Translations under genes and position numbers: made by a program
Shown here: positions 41,619-51,407 of the stretch, in pieces
Layout of the letters: every line of letters begins with the position of its first letter
Numbering within the stretch: position 1 is the stretch's first letter
The notes under the pieces: model-generated
What the model saw: only the letters and a program-made list of their open reading frames with translations
What the model was told of the DNA's origin: nothing
Databases searched by the model: none
DNA from: Microbulbifer sp. ALW1
GTDB taxonomy: Bacteria; Pseudomonadota; Gammaproteobacteria; Pseudomonadales; Cellvibrionaceae
Reading direction: 5' to 3'
NCBI RefSeq assembly: GCF_009903625.1
Contig: NZ_CP047569.1
Span: forward strand, 764,001-828,000
DNA: 64,000 bases

Positions 41619-41831
41619 TTACTTGGAGATACGGCTGCCGAAACGCTTCTTGAAGCGGTCTACGCGGCCACCGGTGCTGGCCTGCTTCTGCTTGCCAGTG
41701 TAGAACGGGTGGCAGTTGGAGCAGACGTCCAGCTGGAGGTCTTTGCCCAGGGTAGAACCCATTTTGAATACGTTGCCACAGGAGCAAGTCGCATTGATTT
41801 CGGCGTAGTTCGGATGGATATCGGTCTTCAT
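41619..41831 (-). CDS. rpmE: 50S ribosomal protein L31, zinc-binding form
   Basis: 70 residues. [20 protein letters not shown] and [15 protein letters not shown] carry the CxC and CxxC ligands of the zinc-containing L31. Normal length and start. It is divergent from priA across 180 bases, as in pseudomonads. Confidence 0.98.
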   Translation of the reverse strand: MKTDIHPNYAEINATCSCGNVFKMGSTLGKDLQLDVCSNCHPFYTGKQKQASTGGRVDRFKKRFGSRISK

Positions 41832-42012
41832 GATGGCCTCTTCTCGACACCGCCACCCAATCTTTCGCTGAGCACGGAATCGTCATTGGAGCAGGGGAGG
41901 ATTCCCCGGGCTGTTTAAAAAGTCGGCGCATACTATCAGATTAGCCCGCTGATTCAAGCGGAACCTTCTGCGTTATCATCGCCCTTTTGCGCCGGTAGTA
42001 GGGAGATGCGCT

Positions 42013-44247
42013 TTGGATGTGATCGGGGGGCAGAAGTATCCAGTTCGGGAACCATCAGTCATCTTACGGTTGGCTGTGCCAGTGCCCCTGCGCCGCCTGT
42101 TTGACTACCTGCCACCGGAAGGTCTGAGCGCCGATGACCTGCGTCCCGGGCAGCGCTTCTGGGTGCCCTTCGGCAACCGCAGCCTGGTGGCAGTGCTGGT
42201 GGAACTGGTACCGGAGTCGCCGCTGGCGGAACTGAAGCCGGCACTGGAACGCATCGATCGCCTTCCCATTTTTGATGACCGCAGCCGTCAGTTCCTGCAG
42301 TGGGCTGCGGACTACTATCAGGCCCCTCTGGGTGAGCTCTACGCCGCCGCCCTGCCGGTGGCGCTGCGCAAGGGTAAGCCCGCGGACCACTGGGCGGAGC
42401 CGTGGCTGGAACTGACCACCGAGGGCAAGGGCCTGCCGGAAACCGCCCTCGCCCGCGCCCCCAAGCAGCAGACGCTGCTGCAATTGCTGCTGAATAAAGG
42501 CCGCCAGAGTCGCACCGCCCTGAATGCCCAGGGGCTCAACGCGCCGGTGTGCAAGGCGCTGATCGAGCGCAACCTCGCCCGCTGGGTTGCCGGACCCACC
42601 GCGCCGCCGCCACTGGAACAGGTGGCGCCGCGGCCGGCACCGGAACTGAATGACGAACAGCGCCAGGTCATCGCTGCCGTCGAATTCGGCAAATTCAATG
42701 CATCGCTGGTGGAGGGCACCACCGGCAGTGGCAAAACCGAGATTTACCTGCAGTTGATGGAGCGCGCGCTGCAGCAGGGCAATCAGGCGCTGTTGCTGGT
42801 GCCTGAAATCGGCCTGACGCCACAGACCCTGCGCCGTATTGCCGCGCGCTTTCCCGACTTTCGTATCGCTGCGCTGCACTCGGGCCTCGCCGATGGCGAG
42901 CGCGCCCGCGCCTGGCTGTCGGCCGCCAGTGGCGTCGCGGATATCGTGATAGGCACCCGCTCCGCCATCTTTACCCCGCTGCCGCGCCTGGGGGTGATAC
43001 TGGTGGACGAAGAGCACGATGGCTCCTTCAAGCAGCAGGACGGTGTGCGCTACTCTGCGCGGGATCTCTCCCTGGTGCTGGCGCGCAGCGCCAATGTACC
43101 TGTATTGCTCGGCAGCGCCACGCCATCCCTGGAAAGCCTGCACAACGCCCTCTCCGGCCGCTACCAGCACCTGCGACTGCGTCACCGCGCCGGCAACGCC
43201 CGCCCGCCGCAAATCAGCCTGGTACCCACCCTGCACCAGCAATTGCAGGAGGGCTTTGCACCCCAGGTGCTGCGCCATATCGGCGATACCCTGCAGCGCG
43301 GTGAGCAGGCACTGGTGTTTATCAACCGCCGCGGTTACGCCCCGGCGATTACCTGCGAAGACTGCGGCTGGCTCGCCGATTGCCCCCACTGCTCCAGCAA
43401 GCTCACCCTGCACCGGCGCCAGCGCCACCTGCGCTGTCACCACTGCGACTATCGCCAGCGAGAGGTGCACGCCTGCCCCCAGTGCCACAGCCGCAACCTC
43501 AATGCCCTGGGCGCTGGCACCGAGCGCAGTGAGGACTTCCTTACCCACACCTTCAACCAGTTCCCGGTGATCCGCGTCGACCGCGATACCACAGGCAGCA
43601 AACAGGCCCTCGATCGGCTGCTGGAGCCGGCGCGCAATGGCGAGCCCTGCCTGCTGCTGGGCACCCAGATGCTGGCCAAGGGCCACCATCTGCCGAAAGT
43701 GACCCTGGTAGTAATACAGGACGCCGACGGCGGCCTGTTCAGCGCCGACTTCCGTGCGCCCGAACGCATGGGGCAGCTGCTGGAGCAGGTGGCCGGTCGC
43801 GCCGGTCGCGGCGACCTGCCCGGCCACGTGCTGGTACAGAGCCGTTACCCCGAGCACCCCATGCTGCAGTTGCTGCTGAACAAAGGCTACGGCGCCTTTG
43901 CGCGCCAGCTGCTGGAAGAGCGCCAGATCACCCAGCTGCCGCCGGTGCGCGCCATGGCCCTGGTGCGTGCCGAATGCGAAGAGCCCCGCTGGGCGGAAGA
44001 GTTTCTCACCAACGCCCGCCAGTACCTCGAAGCCCTGGCGCCGCCTTCGCCGGAATTGCAGTACCTGGGTCCGGTGCCCGCGTTGCTGGAGCGCAAGTCC
44101 GGCCGTTTCCGCTTCTATATCCAGATCACCGCGGAAAAACGCGGCCTGCTGCAGAAGCTGCTGGCCAACTTCTGCCACTGGGCCGAAAGCAATAAAAACC
44201 GCCGCCTGCGCTGGGCGGTGGATATGGACGCCCAGGAATTATCCTAA
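42013..44247 (+). CDS. priA: Primosomal replication helicase PriA
   Basis: Restarts stalled replication forks. 744 residues: the 3'-end-binding domain (LAVPVPLRRLFDYLPPE), Walker A GTTGSGKTEIYL, the DEEH box VDEEHDGSFKQ, and a zinc-binding region with paired cysteines (CEDCGWLADCPHCSSK and CHHCDYRQREVHACPQC). The start is a TTG at 42013 with GGGAG 8 bases upstream; a GTG at 42019 is the alternative. No in-frame ATG lies near the conserved N terminus. In pseudomonads argS follows; here the SPOR gene follows directly. Confidence 0.95.
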   Translation: MDVIGGQKYPVREPSVILRLAVPVPLRRLFDYLPPEGLSADDLRPGQRFWVPFGNRSLVAVLVELVPESPLAELKPALERIDRLPIFDDRSRQFLQWAADYYQAPLGELYAAALPVALRKGKPADHWAEPWLELTTEGKGLPETALARAPKQQTLLQLLLNKGRQSRTALNAQGLNAPVCKALIERNLARWVAGPTAPPPLEQVAPRPAPELNDEQRQVIAAVEFGKFNASLVEGTTGSGKTEIYLQLMERALQQGNQALLLVPEIGLTPQTLRRIAARFPDFRIAALHSGLADGERARAWLSAASGVADIVIGTRSAIFTPLPRLGVILVDEEHDGSFKQQDGVRYSARDLSLVLARSANVPVLLGSATPSLESLHNALSGRYQHLRLRHRAGNARPPQISLVPTLHQQLQEGFAPQVLRHIGDTLQRGEQALVFINRRGYAPAITCEDCGWLADCPHCSSKLTLHRRQRHLRCHHCDYRQREVHACPQCHSRNLNALGAGTERSEDFLTHTFNQFPVIRVDRDTTGSKQALDRLLEPARNGEPCLLLGTQMLAKGHHLPKVTLVVIQDADGGLFSADFRAPERMGQLLEQVAGRAGRGDLPGHVLVQSRYPEHPMLQLLLNKGYGAFARQLLEERQITQLPPVRAMALVRAECEEPRWAEEFLTNARQYLEALAPPSPELQYLGPVPALLERKSGRFRFYIQITAEKRGLLQKLLANFCHWAESNKNRRLRWAVDMDAQELS

Positions 44248-44322
44248 ACCCCGCGCACAGGCCCGGCGCAGGGGTTACAATTTGCCGCCAGTAAAACATC
44301 CGCAAAGTTCGAGAGAAGAGTC

Positions 44323-44904
44323 ATGGCCCGCCGCAATACCCGCCGCCAACAATCCACCGGAAAACCCGCCTGGGTCTGGTTTGTACTCGGCAACTTCGTC
44401 GGCGGCTTCGCAGTCTTCGTATTCCTGCTCAATGACCTCAAAACCGAGCAGGTGCGGGTTGCCAGCAAAGCGAGCAAGCCCGCTGCAGAACGGGGGGCGC
44501 CGGAAGAATCCAAGCCGCGCTTCGATTTCTACACCCTGCTGGAAGAAAACGAAGTCAAAGTCCCCAAACCCAAGACCCCGTCGACCCGGGCAAGGGACTC
44601 TCGTGGAGAAAGTGGTAGTGACAGCAGCGCAACCACTGCCCAGGCCGCAGCGCCCAAAGACGAGCTGGTGTATATCCTCCAGGCCGCCAGCTTCCGCGAC
44701 GCCGCCGAAGCCGAGCGCCTGCGCGCCCAGCTGATGCTGGCCAACCTCGAGGCAAAAGTGGAATCCGCCACCGACAGTCGCGGCACCTGGCACCGGGTCC
44801 TCGTCGGCCCCTACGACAATCGCTCCAAAGTGGCCAAAGCCCGCAGTATCCTGGCGGAACACAGCCTGATGCCGCTGGTATTGAAGCGTCCAGCGAAGGG
44901 ATAA
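44323..44904 (+). CDS. SPOR-domain membrane protein (FtsN-like)
   Basis: 193 residues: a basic cytoplasmic tip, one membrane helix (WVWFVLGNFVGGFAVFVFLL, about 17-36), a linker to about 110, and a C-terminal SPOR domain (YILQAASFRDAAEAERLRAQL-type text, VLVGPYDNRSKVAKA). SPOR domains bind denuded septal peptidoglycan, so a cell-division role is likely. It sits between priA and hslVU, like the Pseudomonas homologue and E. coli ftsN beside hslVU. Confidence 0.9.
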   Translation: MARRNTRRQQSTGKPAWVWFVLGNFVGGFAVFVFLLNDLKTEQVRVASKASKPAAERGAPEESKPRFDFYTLLEENEVKVPKPKTPSTRARDSRGESGSDSSATTAQAAAPKDELVYILQAASFRDAAEAERLRAQLMLANLEAKVESATDSRGTWHRVLVGPYDNRSKVAKARSILAEHSLMPLVLKRPAKG

Positions 44905-44965
44905 GAAAGAGAAGAGAGGTTGGATTGCTGTCGCGCAGCGGCGGCAATTCAGGTTCGCTTGGCGA

Positions 44966-45199
44966 CTATTCAGTCTCCACCAGTTTGCGGGTAATCCAGT
45001 GCGCCACCGGCGCAATCACCGACACCAGCGGAAATGCAATCACCCAGGCCACCAGCCCCGCGTGTAACCAGCGGGTCAGAAAGCCCTCGGTAATACCCGT
45101 ATTCATCACCGTCACCACCCCCGACATCATGGTCGACATGAAAAACGACATAAACAGGGCAAAAACCAGGGTGTAATAACGACGCTTGATGCGGGCCAC
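44966..45199 (-). CDS. DUF2798 small membrane protein
   Basis: 77 residues with two membrane helices (LVFALFMSFFMSTMMSGVV and WLHAGLVAWVIAFPLVSVIA) and the KRRYYTLVFALFMS start of DUF2798. Function unknown. The GTG at 45199 has GGAG 7 bases upstream and is preferred over a GTG at 45214. Confidence 0.8.
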   Translation of the reverse strand: MARIKRRYYTLVFALFMSFFMSTMMSGVVTVMNTGITEGFLTRWLHAGLVAWVIAFPLVSVIAPVAHWITRKLVETE

Positions 45200-45317
45200 G
45201 GGTAATCTCCACACAACCTCAGAAGAAGGCGCGCATTATAGGCCGTCAAACCAGAAGTTGAAATTTGCCCCCCTCGACCACACTTAGTGCAACTGAAACC
45301 AAAACACAGAGGCACAC

Positions 45318-45857
45318 GTGGAACAATATCGCGGCACAACCATTCTCTCCTGCCGACGTAACGGCAAAGTCGTCATCGGCGGAGACGGACAAGTCTCCAT
45401 GGGCAACACCATCATGAAAGGCAACGCCCGCAAAGTACGCCGCCTCTATGACGACAAAGTCATCGCCGGATTCGCCGGCGGCACCGCCGACGCCTTCACC
45501 CTGTTCGAACGCTTCGAAGCCAAACTCCAGGCCTACAACGGCCAGCTCACCCGCGCCGCCGTCGAACTCGCCAAAGACTGGCGTACCGACCGCGCCCTGC
45601 GCCGTCTCGAAGCTCTGCTCGCCGTCGCCGACGAAACCGCCAGCCTGATCGTCACTGGCAACGGCGACGTCATCCAACCGGAAGACGACCTCATCGCCAT
45701 CGGCTCCGGCGGCCCCTTTGCCCAGTCCGCAGCGCGCGCATTACTCGACAACACCGACATGGATGCCCGCAGCATCGTAGAGCAGGGGCTGAAAATCGCC
45801 GGTGATATCTGCGTATACACCAACCAGAATCACACCATCGAAGAACTGAGTTACTGA
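45318..45857 (+). CDS. hslV: ATP-dependent protease peptidase subunit HslV
   Basis: 179 residues. The catalytic Thr is Thr7 in [16 protein letters not shown], so six residues must be removed on maturation; this longer propeptide is known in other proteobacteria. [20 protein letters not shown] and [18 protein letters not shown] are intact. It forms the inner rings of the HslVU protease. hslU starts 214 bases downstream with a repeat copy in between, an unusually long gap for this pair. Confidence 0.97.
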   Translation: MEQYRGTTILSCRRNGKVVIGGDGQVSMGNTIMKGNARKVRRLYDDKVIAGFAGGTADAFTLFERFEAKLQAYNGQLTRAAVELAKDWRTDRALRRLEALLAVADETASLIVTGNGDVIQPEDDLIAIGSGGPFAQSAARALLDNTDMDARSIVEQGLKIAGDICVYTNQNHTIEELSY

Positions 45858-45899
45858 GCGAAAAATTTCTAACGAAGTTATTCGCCACGAATTGAAGGT

Positions 45900-46005
45900 G
45901 GGGTGCCGGGTACGGGTTTTTGAAAGCGTCGGCGACAAGGATGTCGCCGACGCAGCGTACAGGGACGTATTCACAGCGGTTTCAAAAACCCGTACCCGGT
46001 GCCCC
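45900..46005 (-). repeat. Intergenic double-hairpin palindrome, copy 5, inside hslVU
   Basis: Outer arms 45900-45925 and 45980-46005 (GGGGTGCCGGGTACGGG then TTTTTGAAA) are complementary over 26 bases. The long hairpin GCGTCGGCGACA/TGTCGCCGACGC follows, then TACAGGGACGTA. The copy is inverted relative to copy 1. Its right flank is CGCCGCCACC. Confidence 0.92.
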
Positions 46006-46071
46006 GCCGCCACCGCACCAGCTTCGAAGCTTACGATGCTGGAACGAAGCGAAAAGAATCCGAGAAAGACC

Positions 46072-47388
46072 ATGTCCAATATGACCCCCAGAGAAATCGT
46101 CCACGAACTCGACCGCCATATCGTCGGCCAGAACGACGCCAAGCGCGCCGTCGCCATCGCCCTGCGCAACCGCTGGCGCCGCATGCAGGTCAACGAAGAA
46201 CTGCGCGCGGAAATTACCCCGAAAAACATCCTCATGATCGGCCCTACTGGCGTCGGTAAAACCGAAATCGCCCGCCGCCTCGCCAAACTCGCCGGCGCAC
46301 CCTTTATCAAAGTCGAAGCCACCAAATTCACCGAAGTCGGCTACGTCGGCCGCGATGTTGAATCGATCGTCCGCGACCTCGTTGAAATGGCCATCAAGCT
46401 CGAACGCGAACGCGCCATGGCTGGCGTAGAACAGCGAGCCATGGATGCCGCCGAAGAGCGCGTACTCGACGCCCTGCTGCCCCCCGCACGCAGCACCGAA
46501 CCCGGCGACCGCGACTCCAGCACCCGCCAGGTCTTCCGCAAGAAACTGCGCGAAGGTGAACTCAACGACAAAGAAATCGACATCGACGTCTCCGCCAGCC
46601 CCATGGGTGTCGAAATCATGGCCCCCCCGGGCATGGAAGAAATGACCAACCAGCTGCAGGGCATGTTCTCCAATATGTCCAAAGGCAAAACCCAGAAGCG
46701 CAAGCTCACCGTCAAGCAGGCGCTCAAGCAGCTCACCAGTGACGAAGCCGCCAAACTGGTCAACGACGAAGAAATCAAAACCAAAGCCATCCAGTCTGCC
46801 GAGCAGAACGGCATTGTGTTTATCGATGAAATCGACAAAGTGGCCAAGCGCCAGGAAAGTGGTGGCGCCGACGTTTCCCGCGAAGGTGTGCAGCGCGACC
46901 TGCTGCCGCTGATCGAAGGCTGCACCGTCACCACCAAATACGGCATGATCAAGACCGACCATATCCTGTTCATCGCCTCCGGTGCCTTCCATCTGTCGAA
47001 GCCGTCCGACCTGATCCCGGAACTGCAGGGCCGCCTGCCGATTCGCGTGGAATTGAGTTCACTCACCTCCAATGACTTCCAGCGCATTCTCACCGAGCCC
47101 AGCGCGTCATTGACCGAGCAGCAGAAAGCGCTGATGAGCACCGAAGGTGTGACGCTGAGCTTCTCCGAAGACGGCATCCGCCGTATCGCCGAAGTGGCAT
47201 TTGAGGTGAATGAAACCACCGAGAATATCGGTGCCCGCCGCCTGCACACCGTGCTGGAACGACTGTTGGAAGAAATTTCTTTCACCGGTGGCGACGGCGA
47301 AACGGCACTCAATATCGATGCGGCCTATGTGGATAAGCAACTGGGAGAGTTGAGCAAGGACGAAGATCTTTCCCGCTTTATTCTTTAA
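46072..47388 (+). CDS. hslU: ATP-dependent protease ATPase subunit HslU
   Basis: AAA+ unfoldase of HslVU. 438 residues from the ATG at 46072 ([20 protein letters not shown]). Walker [16 protein letters not shown], Walker [14 protein letters not shown] and the intermediate domain are present. The C terminus ends LSRFIL, which docks into HslV. A longer frame open from 45892 runs through the repeat and is not credible. GAGAAAG precedes the chosen ATG. Confidence 0.97.
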   Translation: MSNMTPREIVHELDRHIVGQNDAKRAVAIALRNRWRRMQVNEELRAEITPKNILMIGPTGVGKTEIARRLAKLAGAPFIKVEATKFTEVGYVGRDVESIVRDLVEMAIKLERERAMAGVEQRAMDAAEERVLDALLPPARSTEPGDRDSSTRQVFRKKLREGELNDKEIDIDVSASPMGVEIMAPPGMEEMTNQLQGMFSNMSKGKTQKRKLTVKQALKQLTSDEAAKLVNDEEIKTKAIQSAEQNGIVFIDEIDKVAKRQESGGADVSREGVQRDLLPLIEGCTVTTKYGMIKTDHILFIASGAFHLSKPSDLIPELQGRLPIRVELSSLTSNDFQRILTEPSASLTEQQKALMSTEGVTLSFSEDGIRRIAEVAFEVNETTENIGARRLHTVLERLLEEISFTGGDGETALNIDAAYVDKQLGELSKDEDLSRFIL

Positions 47389-47449
47389 TGTCCCAGTGCT
47401 GCAAGGGCCGAACCCGGCCCCTGCAGCACACCTGTATCCGGAATCGATC

Positions 47450-47827
47450 ATGTCCCCACCTAAAAAAATCCGCCTGGATAAATCGGAAAGGAAACTCAAT
47501 CTTCAATATTCCGACGGTGAATTTTCCCTGCCCGCCGAATATCTCCGCGTCTATTCCCCCAGCGCCGAAGTGCGCGGCCACGGTATCGGCGAGGGCACCC
47601 TGGTGAGTGGGAAAATCCATGTCGGTATCGACAAGGTAGCTGCCGCCGGCCGCTACGCACTGCAGATATTTTTTGATGATGGCCACGACAGTGGTATCTA
47701 TACCTGGGCCTATCTGCGGGAACTGTGCGAGCAACATGCGCAGAAGTGGCAGGCCTATCTGACGCGCCTGCAACAGCAGGGCAAAGGCCGCGATCCGGAT
47801 GAGAGTGCCGTGAAATTTATCGGCTGA
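47450..47827 (+). CDS. DUF971-family protein
   Basis: 125 residues from the ATG at 47450. The DUF971 fold (gamma-butyrobetaine hydroxylase N-terminal-like) is visible in LNLQYSDGEFSLPAEYLRVYS, VAAAGRYALQIFFDDGHDSG and IYTWAYLREL. Proteins of this family commonly follow hslU; they may act with iron-sulphur proteins, but the role is unproven. An earlier start at 47396 is less typical. Confidence 0.88.
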   Translation: MSPPKKIRLDKSERKLNLQYSDGEFSLPAEYLRVYSPSAEVRGHGIGEGTLVSGKIHVGIDKVAAAGRYALQIFFDDGHDSGIYTWAYLRELCEQHAQKWQAYLTRLQQQGKGRDPDESAVKFIG

Positions 47828-47950
47828 AAAAATTGAATGGCTGACGCGCGGCTGATGTTCGCAGCGCAGTCATGATCATAACGACAGTCGTCGCCTCCTC
47901 AATGCCAATCATTTCCCATTTCTTCTTTTGTTCATAAAGATGTGAAAAAG

Positions 47951-47968
47951 CTGTAACACCATCGTCAC
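47951..47968 (+). promoter_or_regulatory. Candidate Pho box upstream of alkaline phosphatase 1
   Basis: CTGTAAC-ACCA-TCGTCAC matches the 7-4-7 direct-repeat form of CTGTCAT-N4-CTGTCAY at 5 of 7 positions in each half. A -10-like TTTAAT begins 11 bases after the box. The ATG of the gene is at 48024. Confidence 0.55.
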
Positions 47969-48023
47969 CTACTGACGCATTTAATGCGCCCTCTTTGTTG
48001 AAACTGCCAGGGGGGCAAACAGA

Positions 48024-49610
48024 ATGGTCAAGCAGGTCAATTGCAGGCTGCGCTCGTTTACAGCGAGTGCAGCAGTGGCGTTTTCCGCCACCTTTTCCGC
48101 TACATTTTCCATAGTCGCAGCCGCCGAACTGCCGGACTATCAAAAAAACAGTGCATGGTTCAGCGCCGGTGAAGCGCAACTCGCCACCAAGCTCGCCGAT
48201 CAACGCAGCGAGCGCACCGCAAAAAATGTCATCCTGTTCGTGGGGGACGGCATGGGGGTTACCACCCTCACCGCGGCCCGCATTCTCGAGGGCCAGCTGC
48301 GCGGCGAAAACGGTGAGGAAAATCTGCTTTCCTTCGAGGAATTTCCCTACACGGCGCTGATAAAAACTTACAACACCAACCAGCAGACACCGGATTCCGC
48401 TGGCACCATGACCGCGATGATGACCGGGGTAAAAACCCGCGCGGGCGTGATCAATGTGGACAGCGACGGCCTGCGTTCGGACTGCGCCGGTGTTGCCGGT
48501 AACGAGCTGCGCACCTTTCTTGAATTGATGGAAGACCAGGGCCGCAGCACCGGCATCGTCTCCACCGCACGCATTACTCACGCGACGCCGGCGGCGACCT
48601 ACGCCCGCTCGCCCGAGCGCAACTGGGAATCCAACGACGGCCTGAGTACCGAAGCGGTAGAGAACGGTTGCCGTGATATCGCCGCCCAGCTGGTAAGCCT
48701 GGATGTGGGCGATGGCATTGATGCCATCCTGGGTGGCGGTCGCCGTCACTTCATCACCGCCGACAACGGCGGCAAGCGCACCGACGAGCGCGACCTGACC
48801 GCCGAATGGCAGGAGCGTTACAGCGACCAGAATGCGGTGTATGTGCAGAACGGCACTGAACTGGCGAGCACCGATTTCGCCACTACCGACAAACTGCTCG
48901 GCCTCTTCACCAGCTCGCACATGAGCTACGACGCCGACCGCATTGCCAGCGCCAAAGACGAACCGTCCATTGCGCAAATGACCGCAAGTGCCATCGACCT
49001 GCTGGCAAAAAATGACAATGGCTATTTCCTGATGGTGGAATCCGGCCGCATCGACCACGGCCACCACGCGGGCAACGCCTACAACGCGCTGCACGACACC
49101 ATTGCTTTCTCCGATGCCATTCGTGCAGCGGCGGAAAAAGTGAATCTGGAAGAAACCCTGATTCTGGTCACTGCTGACCACAGTCATGTGATGACCATTG
49201 CCGGCTATGCCACCCGCGGCAACCCGATCCTCGGCAAAGTGGAGACCAACGATGGCACCGGTGCCCCGGTGGGCGAGCCTGCGCTGGCGGATGATGACCA
49301 GCCCTACACGGTTTTGTCCTATGCCAATGGCCTGGGCTTTGCCGATCTCGGCGACGAAACCGATGCGGACGTGCGCTACGGCATGCCGGTAGACACCGGG
49401 CGCGTGAACCTAACCGACGTCAACACCCAGGCGCCGGGTTTCCACCAGGAAGCCATGGTGCCTTTCTCCGGCGGTGAGTCCCACGCAGGGGAAGACATCA
49501 GTCTGCACGCCATTGGCGCCGGTGCCGAAATGGTACAGGGCACGCTGGAACAGAACGCGATATTTCACCTGATGATCGGCGCCACCGGGCTGCCGGTCAG
49601 CGCGGAATAA
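48024..49610 (+). CDS. Alkaline phosphatase 1, exported
   Basis: 528 residues. Signal peptide ending near IVAAA (about 34), then metal ligand Asp75 (VGDGMG), nucleophile Ser125 (TPDSAGT), ARITHATPA, ESGRIDHGHHAGNA and TADHSH, the full two-zinc/one-magnesium set of the phosphomonoesterase superfamily. The DSAGT context resembles vertebrate and marine enzymes rather than E. coli PhoA. It releases phosphate from organic esters outside the inner membrane. A divergent detail is PDSAGTMTAMMTG where its paralogues have PDSAGTATAM. First of three tandem paralogues; 13 bases separate it from the second. Confidence 0.95.
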   Translation: MVKQVNCRLRSFTASAAVAFSATFSATFSIVAAAELPDYQKNSAWFSAGEAQLATKLADQRSERTAKNVILFVGDGMGVTTLTAARILEGQLRGENGEENLLSFEEFPYTALIKTYNTNQQTPDSAGTMTAMMTGVKTRAGVINVDSDGLRSDCAGVAGNELRTFLELMEDQGRSTGIVSTARITHATPAATYARSPERNWESNDGLSTEAVENGCRDIAAQLVSLDVGDGIDAILGGGRRHFITADNGGKRTDERDLTAEWQERYSDQNAVYVQNGTELASTDFATTDKLLGLFTSSHMSYDADRIASAKDEPSIAQMTASAIDLLAKNDNGYFLMVESGRIDHGHHAGNAYNALHDTIAFSDAIRAAAEKVNLEETLILVTADHSHVMTIAGYATRGNPILGKVETNDGTGAPVGEPALADDDQPYTVLSYANGLGFADLGDETDADVRYGMPVDTGRVNLTDVNTQAPGFHQEAMVPFSGGESHAGEDISLHAIGAGAEMVQGTLEQNAIFHLMIGATGLPVSAE

Positions 49611-49623
49611 TTGGGGGCAAATC

Positions 49624-51246
49624 ATGCAACGGAACAGATTCTTTATCGCTTTCACCGCGGCTTTTGGTATCACCCTGGCCGCCTGCAGTGACAACAACTC
49701 AAACTCGAACAACCAGACCCCGGAGCCGCAACCGGAGCCGGAAGAGCAGAGCCTGAGCCTGCCGGAATCCCAGCGCGGCAGCAGCTGGTATGTCAATGGC
49801 GAGCAGGCCGTCAGCAATACCCGTGAGGTGAGCGTCAACAATGAAGCCGGGGCCGCGAAAAACGTGATCCTGTTTGTGGGCGACGGCATGGGCATTTCCA
49901 CCGTTACCGCTGCGCGTATTCTCGCCGGCCAGATGCAGGGCCAGAACGGCGAGGAGTACCAGCTCAGTTTTGAAAAGATGCCCTTTGCCGGCCTGGTCAA
50001 AACCTACAACACCAACCAGCAGACCCCGGACTCCGCCGGTACCGCCACGGCGATGCTCGCCGGGGTAAAAACCAAGGCCGGTGTGATCAATGTCGATGAA
50101 ACCGTAGATCGCAGCGACTGTGCTGCCAGCCTCGAGCGCCCGCTCACCACCGCGGTGGAACTGGCGGAAGCGCTGGGCAAAAGCACCGGCGTCATCAGCA
50201 CCGCGCGCATCACCCACGCGACTCCGGCTGCGGCTTACGCCAAGGTCCCGGAGCGCAACTGGGAATACAGCGCCCCGGATGGCTGTAAAGATATTGCGAC
50301 CCAGCTGGTGGCGCTGGAAGCGGGCGACGGTATCGATGTGATCATGGGCGGTGGCCGTCGCGGTTTCCTGCCCCCTGAGGTGATCGATGCCGAAGGCAGT
50401 GCCGGTCGCCGCAGCGATGGCGTCAACCTGGTGGAGACCTGGCAGCAGCGTTACAGCGATGGTGTGACCAACGCCTTGTACATACAAGAACAGCAGGCGT
50501 TTGACGGCATCGACGTGGCCAGCACCGACAAACTGTTGGGCCTCTTTGCAAGTTCGCACATGCGCTATGAAGCGGACCGTAACAACGATATCGGTGGCGA
50601 GCCTTCCCTGTCGCAAATGACCGGCAAGGCCATCGAGCTGCTGGGCAAAAATGACAAGGGTTACTTCATGCTGGTGGAGTCCGGCCGTATCGACCACGGT
50701 CACCACGCCGGCAGCGCCTACAGCGCGCTCACCGATGCCATCGAGTTTGCCAATGCCATTCAGGTGGCCATGGACAACACCGATGCGGAAGACACCCTGA
50801 TTGTGGTCACCGCGGATCACAGTCATGTGATGACCATTGCCGGCTATCCCACCCGCGGCAATCCGATTCTCGGCAAAGTGGTTACCAATGACGGCAGCGG
50901 CCTGCCGCAGCCGGGTCTGGCGCTGGCAGATGATGGCATGCCCTACACCACCATCACCTACACCAATGGCCTGGGCCACGCCCACTACGGCAGCGGTACC
51001 GATGCGGATGATCGCTACGAGGATCCGGTCAGCGCCGGTCGCCAGGATATTGCGGCGGACGATACCCAGGCGGCGGGTTACCACCAGGAGGCGCTGGTGC
51101 CCATGGGCGGTGGTGAAACCCACGCGGGTGAAGATGTCGGTGTCTGGGCCCGCGGCCCCGGTGCGCACCTGTTGTCTGGTACCAATGAGCAGAGTTATCT
51201 CTTCCACGTGATGGCTCATGCCGGCGGCTTGTTGGGCGAGGAATAA
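49624..51246 (+). CDS. Alkaline phosphatase 2, lipoprotein
   Basis: 540 residues. The signal ends in a lipobox (GITLAAC, lipidated Cys21), followed by an Asn/Ser/Pro/Glu linker (about 22-50), so this paralogue should be membrane-anchored. Asp87 (VGDGMG), Ser137 (TPDSAGTATAM), ESGRIDHGHHAGSA, TADHSH and GGGETHAGEDV give an intact active site. GGGGG precedes the ATG 13 bases after the first gene, so the two are probably one transcript. Very similar to phosphatase 3 around the nucleophile (GEEYQLSFEKMPFAGL). Confidence 0.95.
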   Translation: MQRNRFFIAFTAAFGITLAACSDNNSNSNNQTPEPQPEPEEQSLSLPESQRGSSWYVNGEQAVSNTREVSVNNEAGAAKNVILFVGDGMGISTVTAARILAGQMQGQNGEEYQLSFEKMPFAGLVKTYNTNQQTPDSAGTATAMLAGVKTKAGVINVDETVDRSDCAASLERPLTTAVELAEALGKSTGVISTARITHATPAAAYAKVPERNWEYSAPDGCKDIATQLVALEAGDGIDVIMGGGRRGFLPPEVIDAEGSAGRRSDGVNLVETWQQRYSDGVTNALYIQEQQAFDGIDVASTDKLLGLFASSHMRYEADRNNDIGGEPSLSQMTGKAIELLGKNDKGYFMLVESGRIDHGHHAGSAYSALTDAIEFANAIQVAMDNTDAEDTLIVVTADHSHVMTIAGYPTRGNPILGKVVTNDGSGLPQPGLALADDGMPYTTITYTNGLGHAHYGSGTDADDRYEDPVSAGRQDIAADDTQAAGYHQEALVPMGGGETHAGEDVGVWARGPGAHLLSGTNEQSYLFHVMAHAGGLLGEE

Positions 51247-51335
51247 CACCGTTAGCTGTTCGGCGCAGCGAGCGATCGCTGCGTCGCTTTTCCACGCAAA
51301 ACGTCAGTTCGAGTTCTGCCGGATAGCTGAACAAG

Positions 51336-51353
51336 CTGTCACGCTTCTGTAAT
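51336..51353 (+). promoter_or_regulatory. Strong candidate Pho box upstream of alkaline phosphatase 3
   Basis: CTGTCAC-GCTT-CTGTAAT matches the direct-repeat consensus at 7 of 7 (allowing the terminal pyrimidine) and 6 of 7 positions. TCTAAT, a -10-like hexamer, begins 10 bases after it. The gene starts at 51408. Spacing agrees with the box at 47951. Confidence 0.7.
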
Positions 51354-51407
51354 ATGCCCCGGATCTAATGGCGCATTTCTTCGCCAGACAGCGTTCGGGG
51401 TAACAGA

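Noticed and set aside
42064..44178. A 704-codon open frame antisense to priA
   Set aside because: It lies wholly opposite priA, has no family features, and follows from strong GC third-position bias. Similar long antisense frames occur opposite the subtilase, gshA and the TonB receptor.
45250..45300. Possible sigma-32 promoter upstream of hslV (GTTGAAA then a C run)
   Set aside because: The two elements are only about 4 bases apart instead of 13-15.
45892..46071. N-terminal extension of hslU in the same frame
   Set aside because: It translates the palindrome. The conserved HslU start is the ATG at 46072.
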